Source of the DNA: Streptomyces venezuelae
GTDB taxonomy: Bacteria; Actinomycetota; Actinomycetes; Streptomycetales; Streptomycetaceae
NCBI RefSeq assembly: GCF_008642375.1
Contig: NZ_CP029194.1
Coordinates: forward strand, 8,488,501 to 8,552,500
Length of the DNA stretch: 64,000 nt
Reading direction: 5' to 3'
The position numbers were made by a program, and so were the translations under genes. The stretch's first letter is position 1. The number at the start of each line of letters is the position of its first letter. Under the pieces are notes generated by a model. That model ran no database searches and was not told the DNA's origin. It saw only the letters and a list, made by a program, of their open reading frames with translations. Shown piece by piece: positions 17,492-25,860 of the stretch.

Positions 17492-18260
17492 GGCAGCCAG
17501 CGCGAGCCAGCCCTGACGCGGAGCCGGGGCTGGTGTTGATCGTCAGGTCGTGTGCGGCTGTGTCAGGCGAAGACGCGGCGGTTCAGTTTGGTGGTGTCCT
17601 GGAGGTCTCAGCGCGAGTTGGTCCTTGTGCGGAGAGTGATGAACAGGCAGTGGCCGGGAACTATCTGGACGACCTCCTCCTGCCCTGCTGACGGCAGCAG
17701 AGGCCGGGGACGCGGTCGGCTACATGCGGCTGCTGGATGCGCTCGACCTCACGCCCCGTGGGCGGCCGCTGGTCAGCTCGCCGCAGGCCTGGCACGACGG
17801 CTCCCCGCCGACTGAGCGCGGCACTGGCACGTCAGACGAGGATGCCACCAGGGTCGCGATGGTCTGCAGTAGTGCGGCGTCGAGCGTGCAGCCGTCGGCG
17901 GGGCCCGCGAGGGAGACCCGCATCCGGCGCGCTGGCAGCAGCTTGCCAAGGCTCTGCCCAGGCCGTTGGCGGTTGCTGCACGCTGCTGCATCAGGATCGC
18001 CGGGCCGCTCCAGACCGGAGCCCTTGGCGAAGCCCATGCCGGAGCCCGAGGCGGACCCGGAGGAGCGGGAGCTGCGCGAGATCACCGAGCAGGTACGCGC
18101 CCTCACACCCACCAAGCGCACCCGCCTCACGGGCACGATCCAGGGCCTGCTGCGGCAGTCGTAGACCCCGGGCTCCAACTGAGCGCCGAGTACGTGCCTG
18201 CCCGGCCGGGTACTGGTGCGAAACCCCGAACCTCCCGTACAACCATTCGAGCTGCTCACG
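17492..18260. other. Stretch with coding debris
   Basis: Plus-strand frames contain short protein-like pieces (EAGDAVGYMRLLDALDLTP near 17710-17760 and EERELREITEQVRALTPTKR near 18060-18120, ending LLRQS) separated by biased sequence. I do not recognise the parent genes and find no convincing start, so I regard this as degraded coding sequence. Confidence 0.4.
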
Positions 18261-18301
18261 AGTCTGAGTCGGACACGGCATCTCCGTGTCCGACTCAGAC
18301 T
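18261..18301 (+). promoter_or_regulatory. 18-bp perfect hairpin in the leader of the secreted VCBS gene
   Basis: AGTCTGAGTCGGACACGG, five loop bases, then its exact complement, ending 15 bases before the TTG start and just before the GGGAG ribosome site. It may terminate upstream transcription or hold the leader of the secreted-protein mRNA in a stable structure; position alone cannot decide. Confidence 0.7.
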
Positions 18302-18316
18302 TGTGGGAGCTCCACC

Positions 18317-20521
18317 TTGCGGTTCCGTTCCACCAGCAGCCGTCTCGCCGCCGCCATCACGGCCGTACTCGCGGCCACCGCCCTTAGCGCCGGCACGCTG
18401 GCCACCGCCCCGGCGGCCTTCGCGACGACGTCGGCTTCGGCCGGGCAGGCCGACGCCACGCTTCCCGTCTACCCCGAGGACTCCTACCTCGCGGGCGCGG
18501 GCACCACCGGGTTCTTCACGTACGACTATGACGAGGCCGACAGCATCACGGACCTGGTCTGGACGCCGTACGACGGAGGAGCATCGAAGCGGCTCCGGCA
18601 TCCGAAGGACGGCGGTTACGCCCTAGTGGGCAACGACGTGGCCGTCGTCGGCGATGACAGCTGGCCCGCGGCCATGCGGTCGATCACCTTGTGGAACATG
18701 GCCGACCCGGCGGCCCCGGGTGTGGACATCGACCTCGGCGCGCTAGGCGGCAGATACGTCGCCGCGCTGAGCCCGACCAGTGTGCTCACGAGCATCCGAA
18801 AGGGGGACGACACGGAGGAACTGGTCGTCGTGACCAAGCAGGGGACCACGACGACCACTCGTGAAATCACGGGTCTGCCGGTGGATGCGATCGAGATAGA
18901 CGGCTCGACGGTCCTCGGGGGCACCGTTGTCGTGAGGTACGCGGCGGGTCCGCCGGACGCGCGAACTGGCCACCGGGCCCTGATCGACGTGGCGGCCGGG
19001 ACGGTGACCGAGACCTTCTCCTCTGCCGAGGCCGGGTACAACAGCGACTGGGGCCACTTGACCTTCTCGGCTTCGCAGGTGGCCTGGGTCGCCGAGACGG
19101 ATGGCCACCAGACGTACGTCACGTCTGTTGACCGCACGACGGGCAAGGAGAAGAAGACCGTCCTGGGCGACAGCATTGACGACTGGTGCTACGAGCTGGT
19201 GGGCGACTGGCTGGTGTACGGCGCCTACTGGACGCCCGTGAAGGCCGTCAACTTGGCAACCGGCGAGACCCGCGAGCTCGACGTCACAGCGACGGAGTCG
19301 GCACCCTCCGCCGACGGCAGCGCGGCGCTGCGGGGCAGCCGGGACGCCGACGGCGACGGTCTGTTCCGTGTCGAGCCCGGTGCGGACGGCACCCCGACGG
19401 TCACCAAGGTGGCGGAGACGGGCACCCGTCTGGCGATCGACGAGGTTCACGTCCCCAGCGCGGTGAACCTCGACCAGACCGGCGGCAAGGTGACCCTGGG
19501 CTGGACGCTTTCGCGTGCCGACGCCTACCTGGACGTCACGCTCACGCACACCGCGACGGGTAGAGCATTCACAAAGCGCCTGACCGCGTCCGGCACCCGG
19601 TTCTCCTTCGACTGGGACGGCGTCATCGCCGGGGCCGACGCGCCGAACGGGTCGTACGGGATCGAGGCCGAGGCGACGCTGCTCGACGGCACCGGCGAGC
19701 CCGTCTACCAGGGCTGGCTCATGAACGTCGTCCGCACGGTCAACCCGCACGACTTCACGAACAACGGCTCCACCGACGTCCTCGCCCGGGACGCCTCCGG
19801 TGTGCTGTGGCGCGACGACCTGCGTGACCGGCCGGTGGCCGGCCAGATCAGGACCGCCGGACGCACCAAGGTGGGCTCGGGCTGGAACACGTACAAGCAG
19901 GTCGAGGCCGTCGGCAACATCGCCGGCAGCACGCACGGCGACCTCATCGCCCTCGACGGTACCGGCGTGCTGTGGCAGTACCAGGGCAAGGGCGACGGCA
20001 CCTTCGCCACGCGCGTGAAGATCGGTGGCGGCTGGGGCATCTACAACAAGCTCGCCGGTGGCTCGGACCTGAACGGCGACGGACGCGCGGACCTGCTCGC
20101 GACGGACGCCGCCGGCGTGCTGTGGTTCTACAAGGGCACGGGTTCGGCCACGGCCCCGTTCGGCACCCGCACAAAGGTCGGCGGCGGCTGGGGCATCTAC
20201 AACCAGCTCACGGCCGTCGGCAACATCGCGGGCAGCGCGTACGGCGACATCGTCGCGCGTGACGCGGCCGGTGTCCTGTGGCTCTACCAGGGGCACGGCA
20301 CCGGCTTCTCCACGCGTGTGAAGGTGGGCTCCGGCTGGGGCGCCTTCTCCCAGCTCGTGGGCGCCGGCGACGTGAATGGCGACGGGCGGCCGGACCTGAT
20401 CGCGTACGGATCGGGCGGCACCTACGTCTACCGGTCCACCGGCTCGGCGACAGCGCCGTTCACGCGCATGACGACGAACCTCTACGCGGGCGAGGGCACC
20501 AAGTTCAACAGCGTGCTCTGA
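18317..20521 (+). CDS. Secreted FG-GAP/VCBS-repeat protein
   Basis: A 734-residue exported protein. The signal peptide (LRFRSTSSRLAAAITAVLAA, hydrophobic core, cleavage near AFATTSASA) is followed by a long beta-propeller-like region and, from about residue 470, repeated VCBS/FG-GAP units such as DLNGDGRADLLATDAAGVLW, DIVARDAAGVLWLYQGHGTG and DVNGDGRPDLIAYGSGGTYV. Their D-x-D/N-G-D motifs bind calcium. The TTG at 18317 is chosen because GGGAG stands seven bases upstream and the signal peptide then begins correctly. Such proteins are abundant in streptomycete secretomes, probably in adhesion or polymer binding; the substrate is not predictable. Confidence 0.85.
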   Translation: MRFRSTSSRLAAAITAVLAATALSAGTLATAPAAFATTSASAGQADATLPVYPEDSYLAGAGTTGFFTYDYDEADSITDLVWTPYDGGASKRLRHPKDGGYALVGNDVAVVGDDSWPAAMRSITLWNMADPAAPGVDIDLGALGGRYVAALSPTSVLTSIRKGDDTEELVVVTKQGTTTTTREITGLPVDAIEIDGSTVLGGTVVVRYAAGPPDARTGHRALIDVAAGTVTETFSSAEAGYNSDWGHLTFSASQVAWVAETDGHQTYVTSVDRTTGKEKKTVLGDSIDDWCYELVGDWLVYGAYWTPVKAVNLATGETRELDVTATESAPSADGSAALRGSRDADGDGLFRVEPGADGTPTVTKVAETGTRLAIDEVHVPSAVNLDQTGGKVTLGWTLSRADAYLDVTLTHTATGRAFTKRLTASGTRFSFDWDGVIAGADAPNGSYGIEAEATLLDGTGEPVYQGWLMNVVRTVNPHDFTNNGSTDVLARDASGVLWRDDLRDRPVAGQIRTAGRTKVGSGWNTYKQVEAVGNIAGSTHGDLIALDGTGVLWQYQGKGDGTFATRVKIGGGWGIYNKLAGGSDLNGDGRADLLATDAAGVLWFYKGTGSATAPFGTRTKVGGGWGIYNQLTAVGNIAGSAYGDIVARDAAGVLWLYQGHGTGFSTRVKVGSGWGAFSQLVGAGDVNGDGRPDLIAYGSGGTYVYRSTGSATAPFTRMTTNLYAGEGTKFNSVL

Positions 20522-20896
20522 GGCCGGCCCGTGTTGTGCAGCGACTGCATGCACGACTTCACCGAACCGGAGCCGGACGAGCAGAGCTGACTCCGGCAGC
20601 GGCAGTGGACCGGTGAAGTCGACTCCGTGAGCCGCAAGGCATTGGCCGACGCTGCCGAGGAGTGTGTGTGGATGCGCACTCCCCGGCGACAGCGTTTCGA
20701 CAGTCGCAGGCCTGGCGGAAGCGCCGTTCGTCGCGGATGGACGAGTGCCTCGGACAGCCAGCGTGTTCGGGCCTACCCGCGCGGTGCGCAGTCGGCACGC
20801 CGAGCTGCGCACAGAACAGCCCCCGCGCCGCCACAGCGGCTGAGCAGCACGCGGACGGCCCGAGCCAGAAACGAGGGTGGGTCAGCGCCTTCGGCG
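20522..20896. other. Stretch without a recognisable gene
   Basis: Several biased frames but no start with a ribosome site, no family match, no IS end. Confidence 0.4.
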
Positions 20897-21250
20897 GCAG
20901 CCCATGTTCACGACCTGCATGTACCGGGTGTTCACGGCGGCGTCGAGCACGGCGCCTCGGTGAGCCTGCCGGCGACCCACTTCTGCGCGCGATAGCCGCG
21001 AGGGTAGGGGCCGACGTGGGGCTGGGCGAGGCCGGCGGCTGTGGAGAACTGCCGGGCTCCGTCCACGACGGCTTCGACGAGGCGGACGTTGTCCCAGGTG
21101 GGCTTGCGCAGGTCGGGATTGGTGCGCAGGTAGGCGCCGAGCGAGTTGGCTGCCAGGGCCGCCAGCGTCAGGCCCTGGCCGTAGATCGGGTTGACGCTGG
21201 CCAGGGCGTCGCCCGTGATGCACGCCCGGGTCCCACCTGCGGTGAGAGCC
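20897..21250 (-). pseudogene. FAD-dependent monooxygenase C-terminal fragment
   Basis: Reads RACITGDALASVNPIYGQGL, TLAALAANSLGAYLR and GPYPRGYRAQKWVAGRLTEA, then in another frame DAAVNTRYMQVVNMG. The GDALASVNPIYGQG motif is the second FAD-contact segment of class A flavoprotein monooxygenases. The N-terminal GxGxxG domain is missing and two frames are needed, so this is a remnant. Confidence 0.72.
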
Positions 21251-21325
21251 CGGTCTCGTCGCGCCGTTTGGCCACCTTCCTGAGATTCATGCTTCTGGAG
21301 CGCTCGTTCGAGTGCCGCCAAGGTC

Positions 21326-21676
21326 TCAGCTCTTCCCCACGCTCGCCGTAGAACGCCGGGCCTGTGGACGCGCGGTGTTCACGATGGGCCGCGTGGTGAG
21401 GACGAAGCCGTCGGGGTGGGGGACGGCGCTGAGGCCGGCCTGTCTCAGGACCGTGCCGAGGGCGGTGGCCACGGCGGCTGGGCCGTGGGAGAGCTCGACC
21501 AGAGCGGCAGGGTTGGTGTCCGTGGCGTGTGCGCGGATGGTGGTCTGGACGAGGTGGCCGGCGGGCCAGGTGACGATGACGCCGTAGGCGTGTTCGTGCA
21601 GGTGCAGGCCGCTGTCGGGGCCATATCCGGCGGTGGCGAGCACTGTGCGTACGGTGTCGAGGAGCTCGTGGGCCAT
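21326..21676 (-). CDS. Hypothetical protein, last gene of a STAS/HTH operon
   Basis: A 116-residue protein starting MAHELLDTVRTVLATAGYGP, with HLHEHAYGVIVTWPAGHLVQ and AALGTVLRQAGLSAVPH-like stretches. It looks like a compact alpha/beta protein of unknown family. GGGAG lies six bases before the ATG. Only 25 bases separate it from the STAS-like gene upstream, and the same direction continues through the STAS and HTH genes, suggesting one transcript. The C-terminal 20 residues are Arg/Ala/Ser rich. Confidence 0.55.
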   Translation of the reverse strand: MAHELLDTVRTVLATAGYGPDSGLHLHEHAYGVIVTWPAGHLVQTTIRAHATDTNPAALVELSHGPAAVATALGTVLRQAGLSAVPHPDGFVLTTRPIVNTARPQARRSTASVGKS

Positions 21677-21701
21677 GGCGCTCTCCCACAGTGTCGGCCT
21701 G

Positions 21702-21980
21702 TTACGCAGTTGCCGGGGTGTGCGGCGGGCGGGGCGTTGCGGGGCCGACGACGGTCAGCGGGATGCCCAGGCCCTCGCACAGGCGCCGGGCCCGGGTGAG
21801 CACGCTGAGGGAGGCGGGTGACGGGTCGGGTGCGGACAGCTGGATCCGTACGTGTCGCGGGCGGTGGGTGAACAGGAGCGCTTCGACCTGCAACGCGGCT
21901 GCCGCCCGGCTGGGTACGTCCAGGTCGTGCAGGAGTGCCAAGTGCAGGACGCCGTCCTCGATCGCGTGCCGCATCAGCAT
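21702..21980 (-). CDS. STAS-like small protein
   Basis: A 92-residue protein beginning MLMRHAIEDGVLHLALLHDL, with DVPSRAAAALQVEALLFTHR and RHVRIQLSAPDPSPASLSVL followed by ARRLCEGLGIPLTVVGP. The strand-helix order and the SPASLSVL turn resemble a minimal STAS domain, in which a Ser at this place is the kinase target in anti-sigma antagonists. The ribosome site AGGAGG is ideal. The genes around it (full STAS antagonist and HTH) support a place in a stress-signalling unit. The STAS assignment is by fold pattern only. Confidence 0.6.
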   Translation of the reverse strand: MLMRHAIEDGVLHLALLHDLDVPSRAAAALQVEALLFTHRPRHVRIQLSAPDPSPASLSVLTRARRLCEGLGIPLTVVGPATPRPPHTPATA

Positions 21981-22057
21981 GCTTCCTCCTGTGCTTTCCT
22001 TCCGGCCGCTCCCTGCCGCAGGACGCTAGGTGTGGGCGAGGCAGGGGGCGGCACGCT

Positions 22058-22525
22058 CTACCTGCGGATGCCTGGGGGCCGGCCCAGTCCCGGCGTCCTG
22101 TGGTCCAGTGGCGTCGGCGCGCCGGTGCCGGCCGCCTCCGGCGCGGGACGGGCGCGGACGGTGAACACGTGGTGAGTTCCGGTCAGCTGCAGCAGGCGCG
22201 CGACCCGCGGGCTGAGGGCGGTCAGCACGAGGGTTTTCCCGGCGCGCAGGGCCAGCCGGTTCAGGCGGAGCAGGATGTGCAGGCCTGAGCAGTCGAAGAA
22301 GGTGACGCCGGACAGGTCGATGTCGAGGCCGGAAGCGCTGGAGTCCAGGGCCGCGATGAGGTCCCGGCGCAGCTCGTCGGCGTCCTCCATGTCGATCTCA
22401 CCGCACACGCGGGCCAGCACTCGCTGAGGCCCCGGCTCGACGACCACGGCGACGACGGACGGTGACATAGTGACGCTGACACGCTCTGCCGCCGTCGCGG
22501 TCAGACGCGGGGGAGGTGTGATCAT
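22058..22525 (-). CDS. STAS-domain anti-sigma factor antagonist
   Basis: A 155-residue protein with a clear STAS domain (about residues 30-125): RVLARVCGEIDMEDADELRR, LDIDLSGVTFFDCSGLHILL and KTLVLTALSPRVARLLQLTG. The Ser in DCSGL is at the position phosphorylated by RsbW-type anti-sigma kinases in SpoIIAA/RsbV proteins, so it probably controls release of an SigB/SigF-like factor by partner switching. The ATG at 22525 has GAAGGG upstream. No anti-sigma kinase gene is in the window, so its partner must lie elsewhere. Second gene of a leftward operon headed by an HTH protein. Confidence 0.85.
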   Translation of the reverse strand: MITPPPRLTATAAERVSVTMSPSVVAVVVEPGPQRVLARVCGEIDMEDADELRRDLIAALDSSASGLDIDLSGVTFFDCSGLHILLRLNRLALRAGKTLVLTALSPRVARLLQLTGTHHVFTVRARPAPEAAGTGAPTPLDHRTPGLGRPPGIRR

Positions 22526-22607
22526 GGCCTGTCCCTTCGCTGCCCCGAAGAGGAAGGAATGGCAGTACGGGCGGAGGCGATCAGCCGATGCCGACGTGCT
22601 CCGCGGG

Positions 22608-22970
22608 TCAGCCGGGTGCGCGACGCTCATCGTGATCACCGTCCTCAGTGGCGCGTGGTTCGGCCTCGGCCGACTGGTCGAGGTCGACCAGCAGCTGCAG
22701 CAGGTCCGCAATCTCATGGCGACCCTCGGCCGGATGGCGAAACAAGGTCCCGGGCGTCACCTCGTAGTGGTTGCGCCGGCCATGACGCTCCCGCGTCAGA
22801 TATCCGGCCGTCTCCAGATCCGTGACGATGGCCTGCGCCGCCCGCTCGGTCAGCCGACATTCTTCGGCCAGGTCACGCAGCCGAATTTCCGGATCGCGAA
22901 AGATCATGGCGAGAATCCGGGCGTGGTTCGTGACGAACGTCCAGCTGGTGCGTGATTCCACCGGCTCCAT
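22608..22970 (-). CDS. Winged helix-turn-helix regulator (MarR/ArsR-like)
   Basis: A 120-residue DNA-binding protein: NHARILAMIFRDPEIRLRDL, AEECRLTERAAQAIVTDLET (the recognition helix) and AGYLTRERHGRRNHYEVTPG (the wing), then an acidic tail. It is of the type often annotated as a MarR or helix-turn-helix protein in streptomycetes, and may control the STAS operon it heads. I chose ATG 22970: seven bases upstream stands a perfect TATAAT, so the mRNA would begin at or near the start codon, that is, leaderless. A longer frame upstream has no such support. Confidence 0.78.
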   Translation of the reverse strand: MEPVESRTSWTFVTNHARILAMIFRDPEIRLRDLAEECRLTERAAQAIVTDLETAGYLTRERHGRRNHYEVTPGTLFRHPAEGRHEIADLLQLLVDLDQSAEAEPRATEDGDHDERRAPG

Positions 22971-22977
22971 GCCCGAA

Positions 22978-22983
22978 ATTATA
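22978..22983 (-). promoter_or_regulatory. Consensus -10 box (TATAAT) of the HTH/STAS operon
   Basis: TATAAT reads leftward seven bases before ATG 22970. A weak -35-like TGGTGAA is about 17 bases further upstream. A full-consensus -10 hexamer is unusual in this GC background and suggests strong, housekeeping-sigma, leaderless transcription. Confidence 0.65.
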
Positions 22984-23180
22984 GGTTTTGCGACTCGCGT
23001 TTCACCAGACCTGAATCCGCATTCCGGTGAGCACCCTCCGTATCCCTCCTCCGGCCCTGTAGCCGCCCACCACGCGGCCACGCCGTACCGGACAGGCTGC
23101 TCCACTGTGCGGGACACCGCCGCCGGCGCATTCCGGAAGTCTCATGCAGACGGCCGGCCGTCGAGGCAGTCACCTGTTGT

Positions 23181-23204
23181 CGACTCCGACTCCGACTCCG
23201 ACTG
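23181..23204. repeat. CGACTC hexanucleotide repeat, four units
   Basis: Three exact CGACTC units and a fourth with one change. It lies upstream of the HTH gene in a stretch (22990-23311) where I see no gene. Confidence 0.7.
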
Positions 23205-23311
23205 CGGCCCGCCCTCACGGACCGCCGCCGGCGTCGCCGTATCCGGGCCCGGCTCCTCATCCCCATCACCGTGAAGCAGCGGGTCCGATCGCCCGACGCT
23301 GCGAGGAACGG

Positions 23312-23512
23312 TCAGATTCGTGGGACGGAGCCGCCTAGCCATCGGTCTGAGACAGGCAACGAACTGCGGGTCAGCGACCCGCGTTCGATGGCACGAGCAG
23401 CGAGACCCTGCAGCTCCCAGGCTATGCAGACGCGGTCCGTGATCGCACGCCCCTGCGTCCACAGGCGTTCCTGGTGCAGGTCCACAACGCACTGCCAGGA
23501 GTATCTGATCAT
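23312..23512 (-). CDS. Small hypothetical protein, coupled to upstream gene
   Basis: A 66-residue frame beginning MIRYSWQCVVDLHQERLWTQ and continuing GRAITDRVCIAWELQGLAAR. Its ATG overlaps the stop of the upstream membrane-protein gene as ATGA, which suggests translational coupling and supports a real gene. The family is unknown. The C-terminal LTRSSLPVSDRWLGGSVPRI may be read-through after damage. Confidence 0.4.
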   Translation of the reverse strand: MIRYSWQCVVDLHQERLWTQGRAITDRVCIAWELQGLAARAIERGSLTRSSLPVSDRWLGGSVPRI

Positions 23513-24180
23513 TTGTCGCAGTGCTCAGCTGGCTCTCGCCGGACCGCCCCCCTGGAGAGGATGCCGCTGCCGGAAGCCCAAGCCGACTCGCTGTACTCGG
23601 CCGTGCGGAGCCCTCCCTCGTCGCGCTCCCACGGCCGCCCATCGCTGTCGACGAACCGGATTGCCCGGATCGGCGCCCCGCCCTGCTCGATTCCGTAGCC
23701 CAGCAGAAAGGCGTCGATGGGGCCCGGGGCGATGATCAGCTGGGTGCAGGGCGGCATGGTCCACGAATCCAGCCCCAGGGAGAGCCATTCGTGTTCTGCC
23801 GGATCAATGCCTGCGTCTGGTGCGTAGAACAACATCTCGACATTGCTCACTGGATCCAGTGAGCGGTTCACGATGACAACTGTTTCGGAGAGTTCGCCTA
23901 CCGGCTCTGTCCAGTGGGCGACCCGTCCCGCCTGCTGCCGCCTGTCCTGATCGAGCTGCCGGCGTGTTGCATCCACGCTCGACGACGCCACCAGGGCGCT
24001 GAAGAACAGGCCGATCGCTGCCGCAATGGCCGTCAGCGCTGTTGCCCAGGGCGCCAGGGCGTCACCAACGTGACGTGCCCGCCGGGGCGACCCCGGCGCT
24101 ACGCCGACGTGCGGACGTCTTTGCCGGGAGTGCAGTCTGCGGGTTCTGACCCTCAGGGAGGTCGCTCGATGCGCCACCAC
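23509..24180 (-). CDS. Hypothetical protein with one membrane helix
   Basis: The body is convincing: a membrane helix (LAPWATALTAIAAAIGLFFS then ALVASSSV), a basic coiled stretch (DATRRQLDQDRRQQAGRVAH), then a beta-rich soluble domain (SETVVIVNRSLDPVSNVEML, DSWTMPPCTQLIIAPGP, IRAIRFVDSDGRPWERDEGG). This layout is common in actinomycete proteins of unknown role that sit at the inner membrane. The start is doubtful: I use the GTG at 24180, but the 50 residues before the helix are Arg-rich and not protein-like, so the true N-terminus may have been lost or lies closer to the helix. It is coupled to the 66-residue frame downstream. Confidence 0.5.
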   Translation of the reverse strand: MVAHRATSLRVRTRRLHSRQRRPHVGVAPGSPRRARHVGDALAPWATALTAIAAAIGLFFSALVASSSVDATRRQLDQDRRQQAGRVAHWTEPVGELSETVVIVNRSLDPVSNVEMLFYAPDAGIDPAEHEWLSLGLDSWTMPPCTQLIIAPGPIDAFLLGYGIEQGGAPIRAIRFVDSDGRPWERDEGGLRTAEYSESAWASGSGILSRGAVRREPAEHCDK

Positions 24181-24258
24181 TTCACCATCGGCTACAGGGT
24201 GCGGCCTGGCTACCGGGCGCCGACCGAGGAGAAGCCGGGCGGGCGGCAGCGCAGCTGA
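24169..24258 (+). CDS. Possible 29-residue peptide
   Basis: ATG at 24169 with GGAGG seven bases upstream (GGGAGGTCGCTCG ATG). It encodes MRHHFTIGYRVRPGYRAPTE and a short basic tail. The ribosome site is better than that of many longer genes here. It overlaps the doubtful 5' part of the minus-strand gene, so only one of them can be fully right. Confidence 0.3.
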   Translation: MRHHFTIGYRVRPGYRAPTEEKPGGRQRS

Positions 24259-24273
24259 CCGCACCAGCGCGCC

Positions 24274-24534
24274 TTACCCGGTGACGCGGACCCGGAGGCC
24301 GTACGGCGCGCCGCTGCTGATCGCCTGCGCCTGCTCGGCGAGGTCGGCGCCGGTGAATCCGAGGAGCGCGGCGTCGGCAGCCGCGCGGAGCAACGGAACG
24401 ATCTCAGCGACCGGGCGGCCGCGGTGCGAGACGGAGAGTTCGGCATAGGCCCGCTGGTACGGGACGCCGTACGGGCTGTTGGGGTCCGGCAGAAGAAGGT
24501 CACTGTCCCGCGCGCCGACCGTGATCTCACCCAT
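24274..24534 (-). CDS. Hypothetical 86-residue protein
   Basis: Starts MGEITVGARDSDLLLPDPNS with GGGAG five bases before the ATG; a longer upstream frame lacks a ribosome site. The middle reads PYQRAYAELSVSHRGRPVAE and IVPLLRAAADAALLGFTGAD, ending SGAPYGLRVRVTG. It looks like a complete small alpha/beta protein with host-like codon use. I do not recognise a family. Confidence 0.5.
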   Translation of the reverse strand: MGEITVGARDSDLLLPDPNSPYGVPYQRAYAELSVSHRGRPVAEIVPLLRAAADAALLGFTGADLAEQAQAISSGAPYGLRVRVTG

Positions 24535-24627
24535 GACCGCTCCCTGCATCGCCTTGACCGGGGCGGTTCCCGGCCTCCTTCCAGCGACGCTACGAGCCAC
24601 CACTGACAACGATCGAGAGGCAAGCGG

Positions 24628-24831
24628 CTACTTGCCGGGCTTCACCGGGACGACCCCGACGTTGCCGACGCCGTCCTGGGCTTCCGCCCGATCCGCGGTG
24701 TAGGTGACCGGCTCCTCCCCGTTGTCGCGGATGATCTCCGGAATCCGGTCCCGTACAGGCTTGCCTTCCAAGACGTTGCTGCTCACGCCTGATCTCCAGC
24801 ACCTGTCGCCACAGGGGTGCCCAGTCGCCAC
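24628..24831 (-). pseudogene. Truncated MazG-like nucleotide pyrophosphohydrolase
   Basis: The reading LEGKPVRDRIPEIIRDNGEE followed by PVTYTAD matches the first 25 residues of actinomycete phosphoribosyl-ATP-pyrophosphatase-like (MazG-fold) proteins, whose N-terminus is K.VRDRIPEII...G..PV. The metal-binding EExxE helices that should follow are absent: the frame ends after NVGVVPVKPGK. It is an N-terminal stub. Confidence 0.6.
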
Positions 24832-24840
24832 CCCTCGTGC

Positions 24841-25389
24841 CGCTGCAGCCTAGGACTTGTCCGGCCGATCATGGCTGTGGGCTGCTGAGGCATGGCGGAG
24901 GGCTACAGCACGTCTAGGGCATGGTCGGCCCACGACGCTCGTGTGCCAGGGTGGTGGTACGGATCGGCAGTCTGGGCGTTCCTGGAGTCGCAAGCTCGCC
25001 GCCGGCTGTCAACTCGGACGGCATCGCTACCCGCAGGCGTACGGCATCGGGCGGTGTCGGAAGAAGAAGGACCCGCTGAGCGACGGGGCCCTGATCCACT
25101 TCGAGGGGCGGAGATGACGCCGTCCGAGGTACGGGCCGCACGAGCTCATCCAGCTCTCGGTAGTCCAGTTCCGGGCCACCGAGCGGTGAAGATCAGCCAG
25201 ATCGAGTGGTGTCCTTGCCTACTTGTCCCAGGCAGCCTCCGGTGCCGCTTAGATGGCTCCGACCGTGATCCACAAGGCTGGGGATCGATGCCCGCTACCG
25301 GGCAAAAGCACGGGACGCCGAAGCGCCTTCGTTGAGCGCGACGTCGCTGTGCTACCCGCCGAACTTCCTGCACGAAAGGACTTAGCCTC
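24841..25389. other. Stretch with an orphan IS end, no gene
   Basis: Contains GGACTTGTCCGGCCGATCAT at 24853-24872, an IS5-type end like those near 12376, 25861 and 33723. No transposase follows. The rest has only biased frames. The ribosome site of the FKBP gene lies at its right edge. Confidence 0.45.
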
Positions 25390-25860
25390 ATGACGATCGA
25401 AGCCAACAAGGTGGTCTCCATCGAGTACACGCTGTACGACGAGCATGGCGCAGCACAGGACAGCACCGACAGCGAGGCCCCGATGGTCTACCTGCACGGG
25501 GCTGGCAGCGCCATGCCCGGCCTGGAGCGAGGACTCGCAGGCAAAGCTGTCGGCGACGAGGTGAGCATCGCGCTGGCGGCGGCCGACGCTTTCGGCGATC
25601 ACGACCCCCAGGCTGTGAGCACCGTCAGCCGCGACTCGTTCGACGGAGCGGAGTTGGAGGTGGGCGCGCAGGTCGAGTTCTCCACGTCCGACGGCGAGAC
25701 CCAGGTCGCCACCATCACGGCGATCAACGGCGACCAGGTAACCATCGACGCGAACCACCCTCTGGCCGGGCAAAAGGTGCGCTTCGAGGTGAAGGTCCTC
25801 GCCATCCGCGACGCCACCGCCGACGAGATCGCCAACGGCGCCCCCCAGGACAGCAACTAG
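25390..25860 (+). CDS. FKBP-type peptidyl-prolyl isomerase, SlyD-like
   Basis: A 156-residue cytoplasmic folding catalyst. The order is that of SlyD: FKBP strand (KVVSIEYTLYDEHGAAQDST), YLHGAGSAMPGLERGLAGKA (the G..P.LE..L.G...G signature), the inserted flap domain (VSTVSRDSFDGAELEVGAQV ... QVTIDANHPLAGQKVRFEVK) with the NHPLAG motif, and a final FKBP strand. The His/Cys-rich metal-binding tail of E. coli SlyD is absent. AAAGGA precedes the ATG. Its stop codon TAG is followed directly by an IS5-type end (25861), so an element probably once inserted at the stop. Confidence 0.88.
   Translation: MTIEANKVVSIEYTLYDEHGAAQDSTDSEAPMVYLHGAGSAMPGLERGLAGKAVGDEVSIALAAADAFGDHDPQAVSTVSRDSFDGAELEVGAQVEFSTSDGETQVATITAINGDQVTIDANHPLAGQKVRFEVKVLAIRDATADEIANGAPQDSN

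Noticed and set aside
18743..20812. Long minus-strand open frame of 689 codons opposite the VCBS gene
   Set aside because: It is a GC-bias shadow: Arg/Gly/Val-rich, no family features, while the plus strand has a signal peptide and calcium repeats.
23181..23204. Tandem hexamer as coding repeat
   Set aside because: Frames through it have no start, ribosome site or known family.
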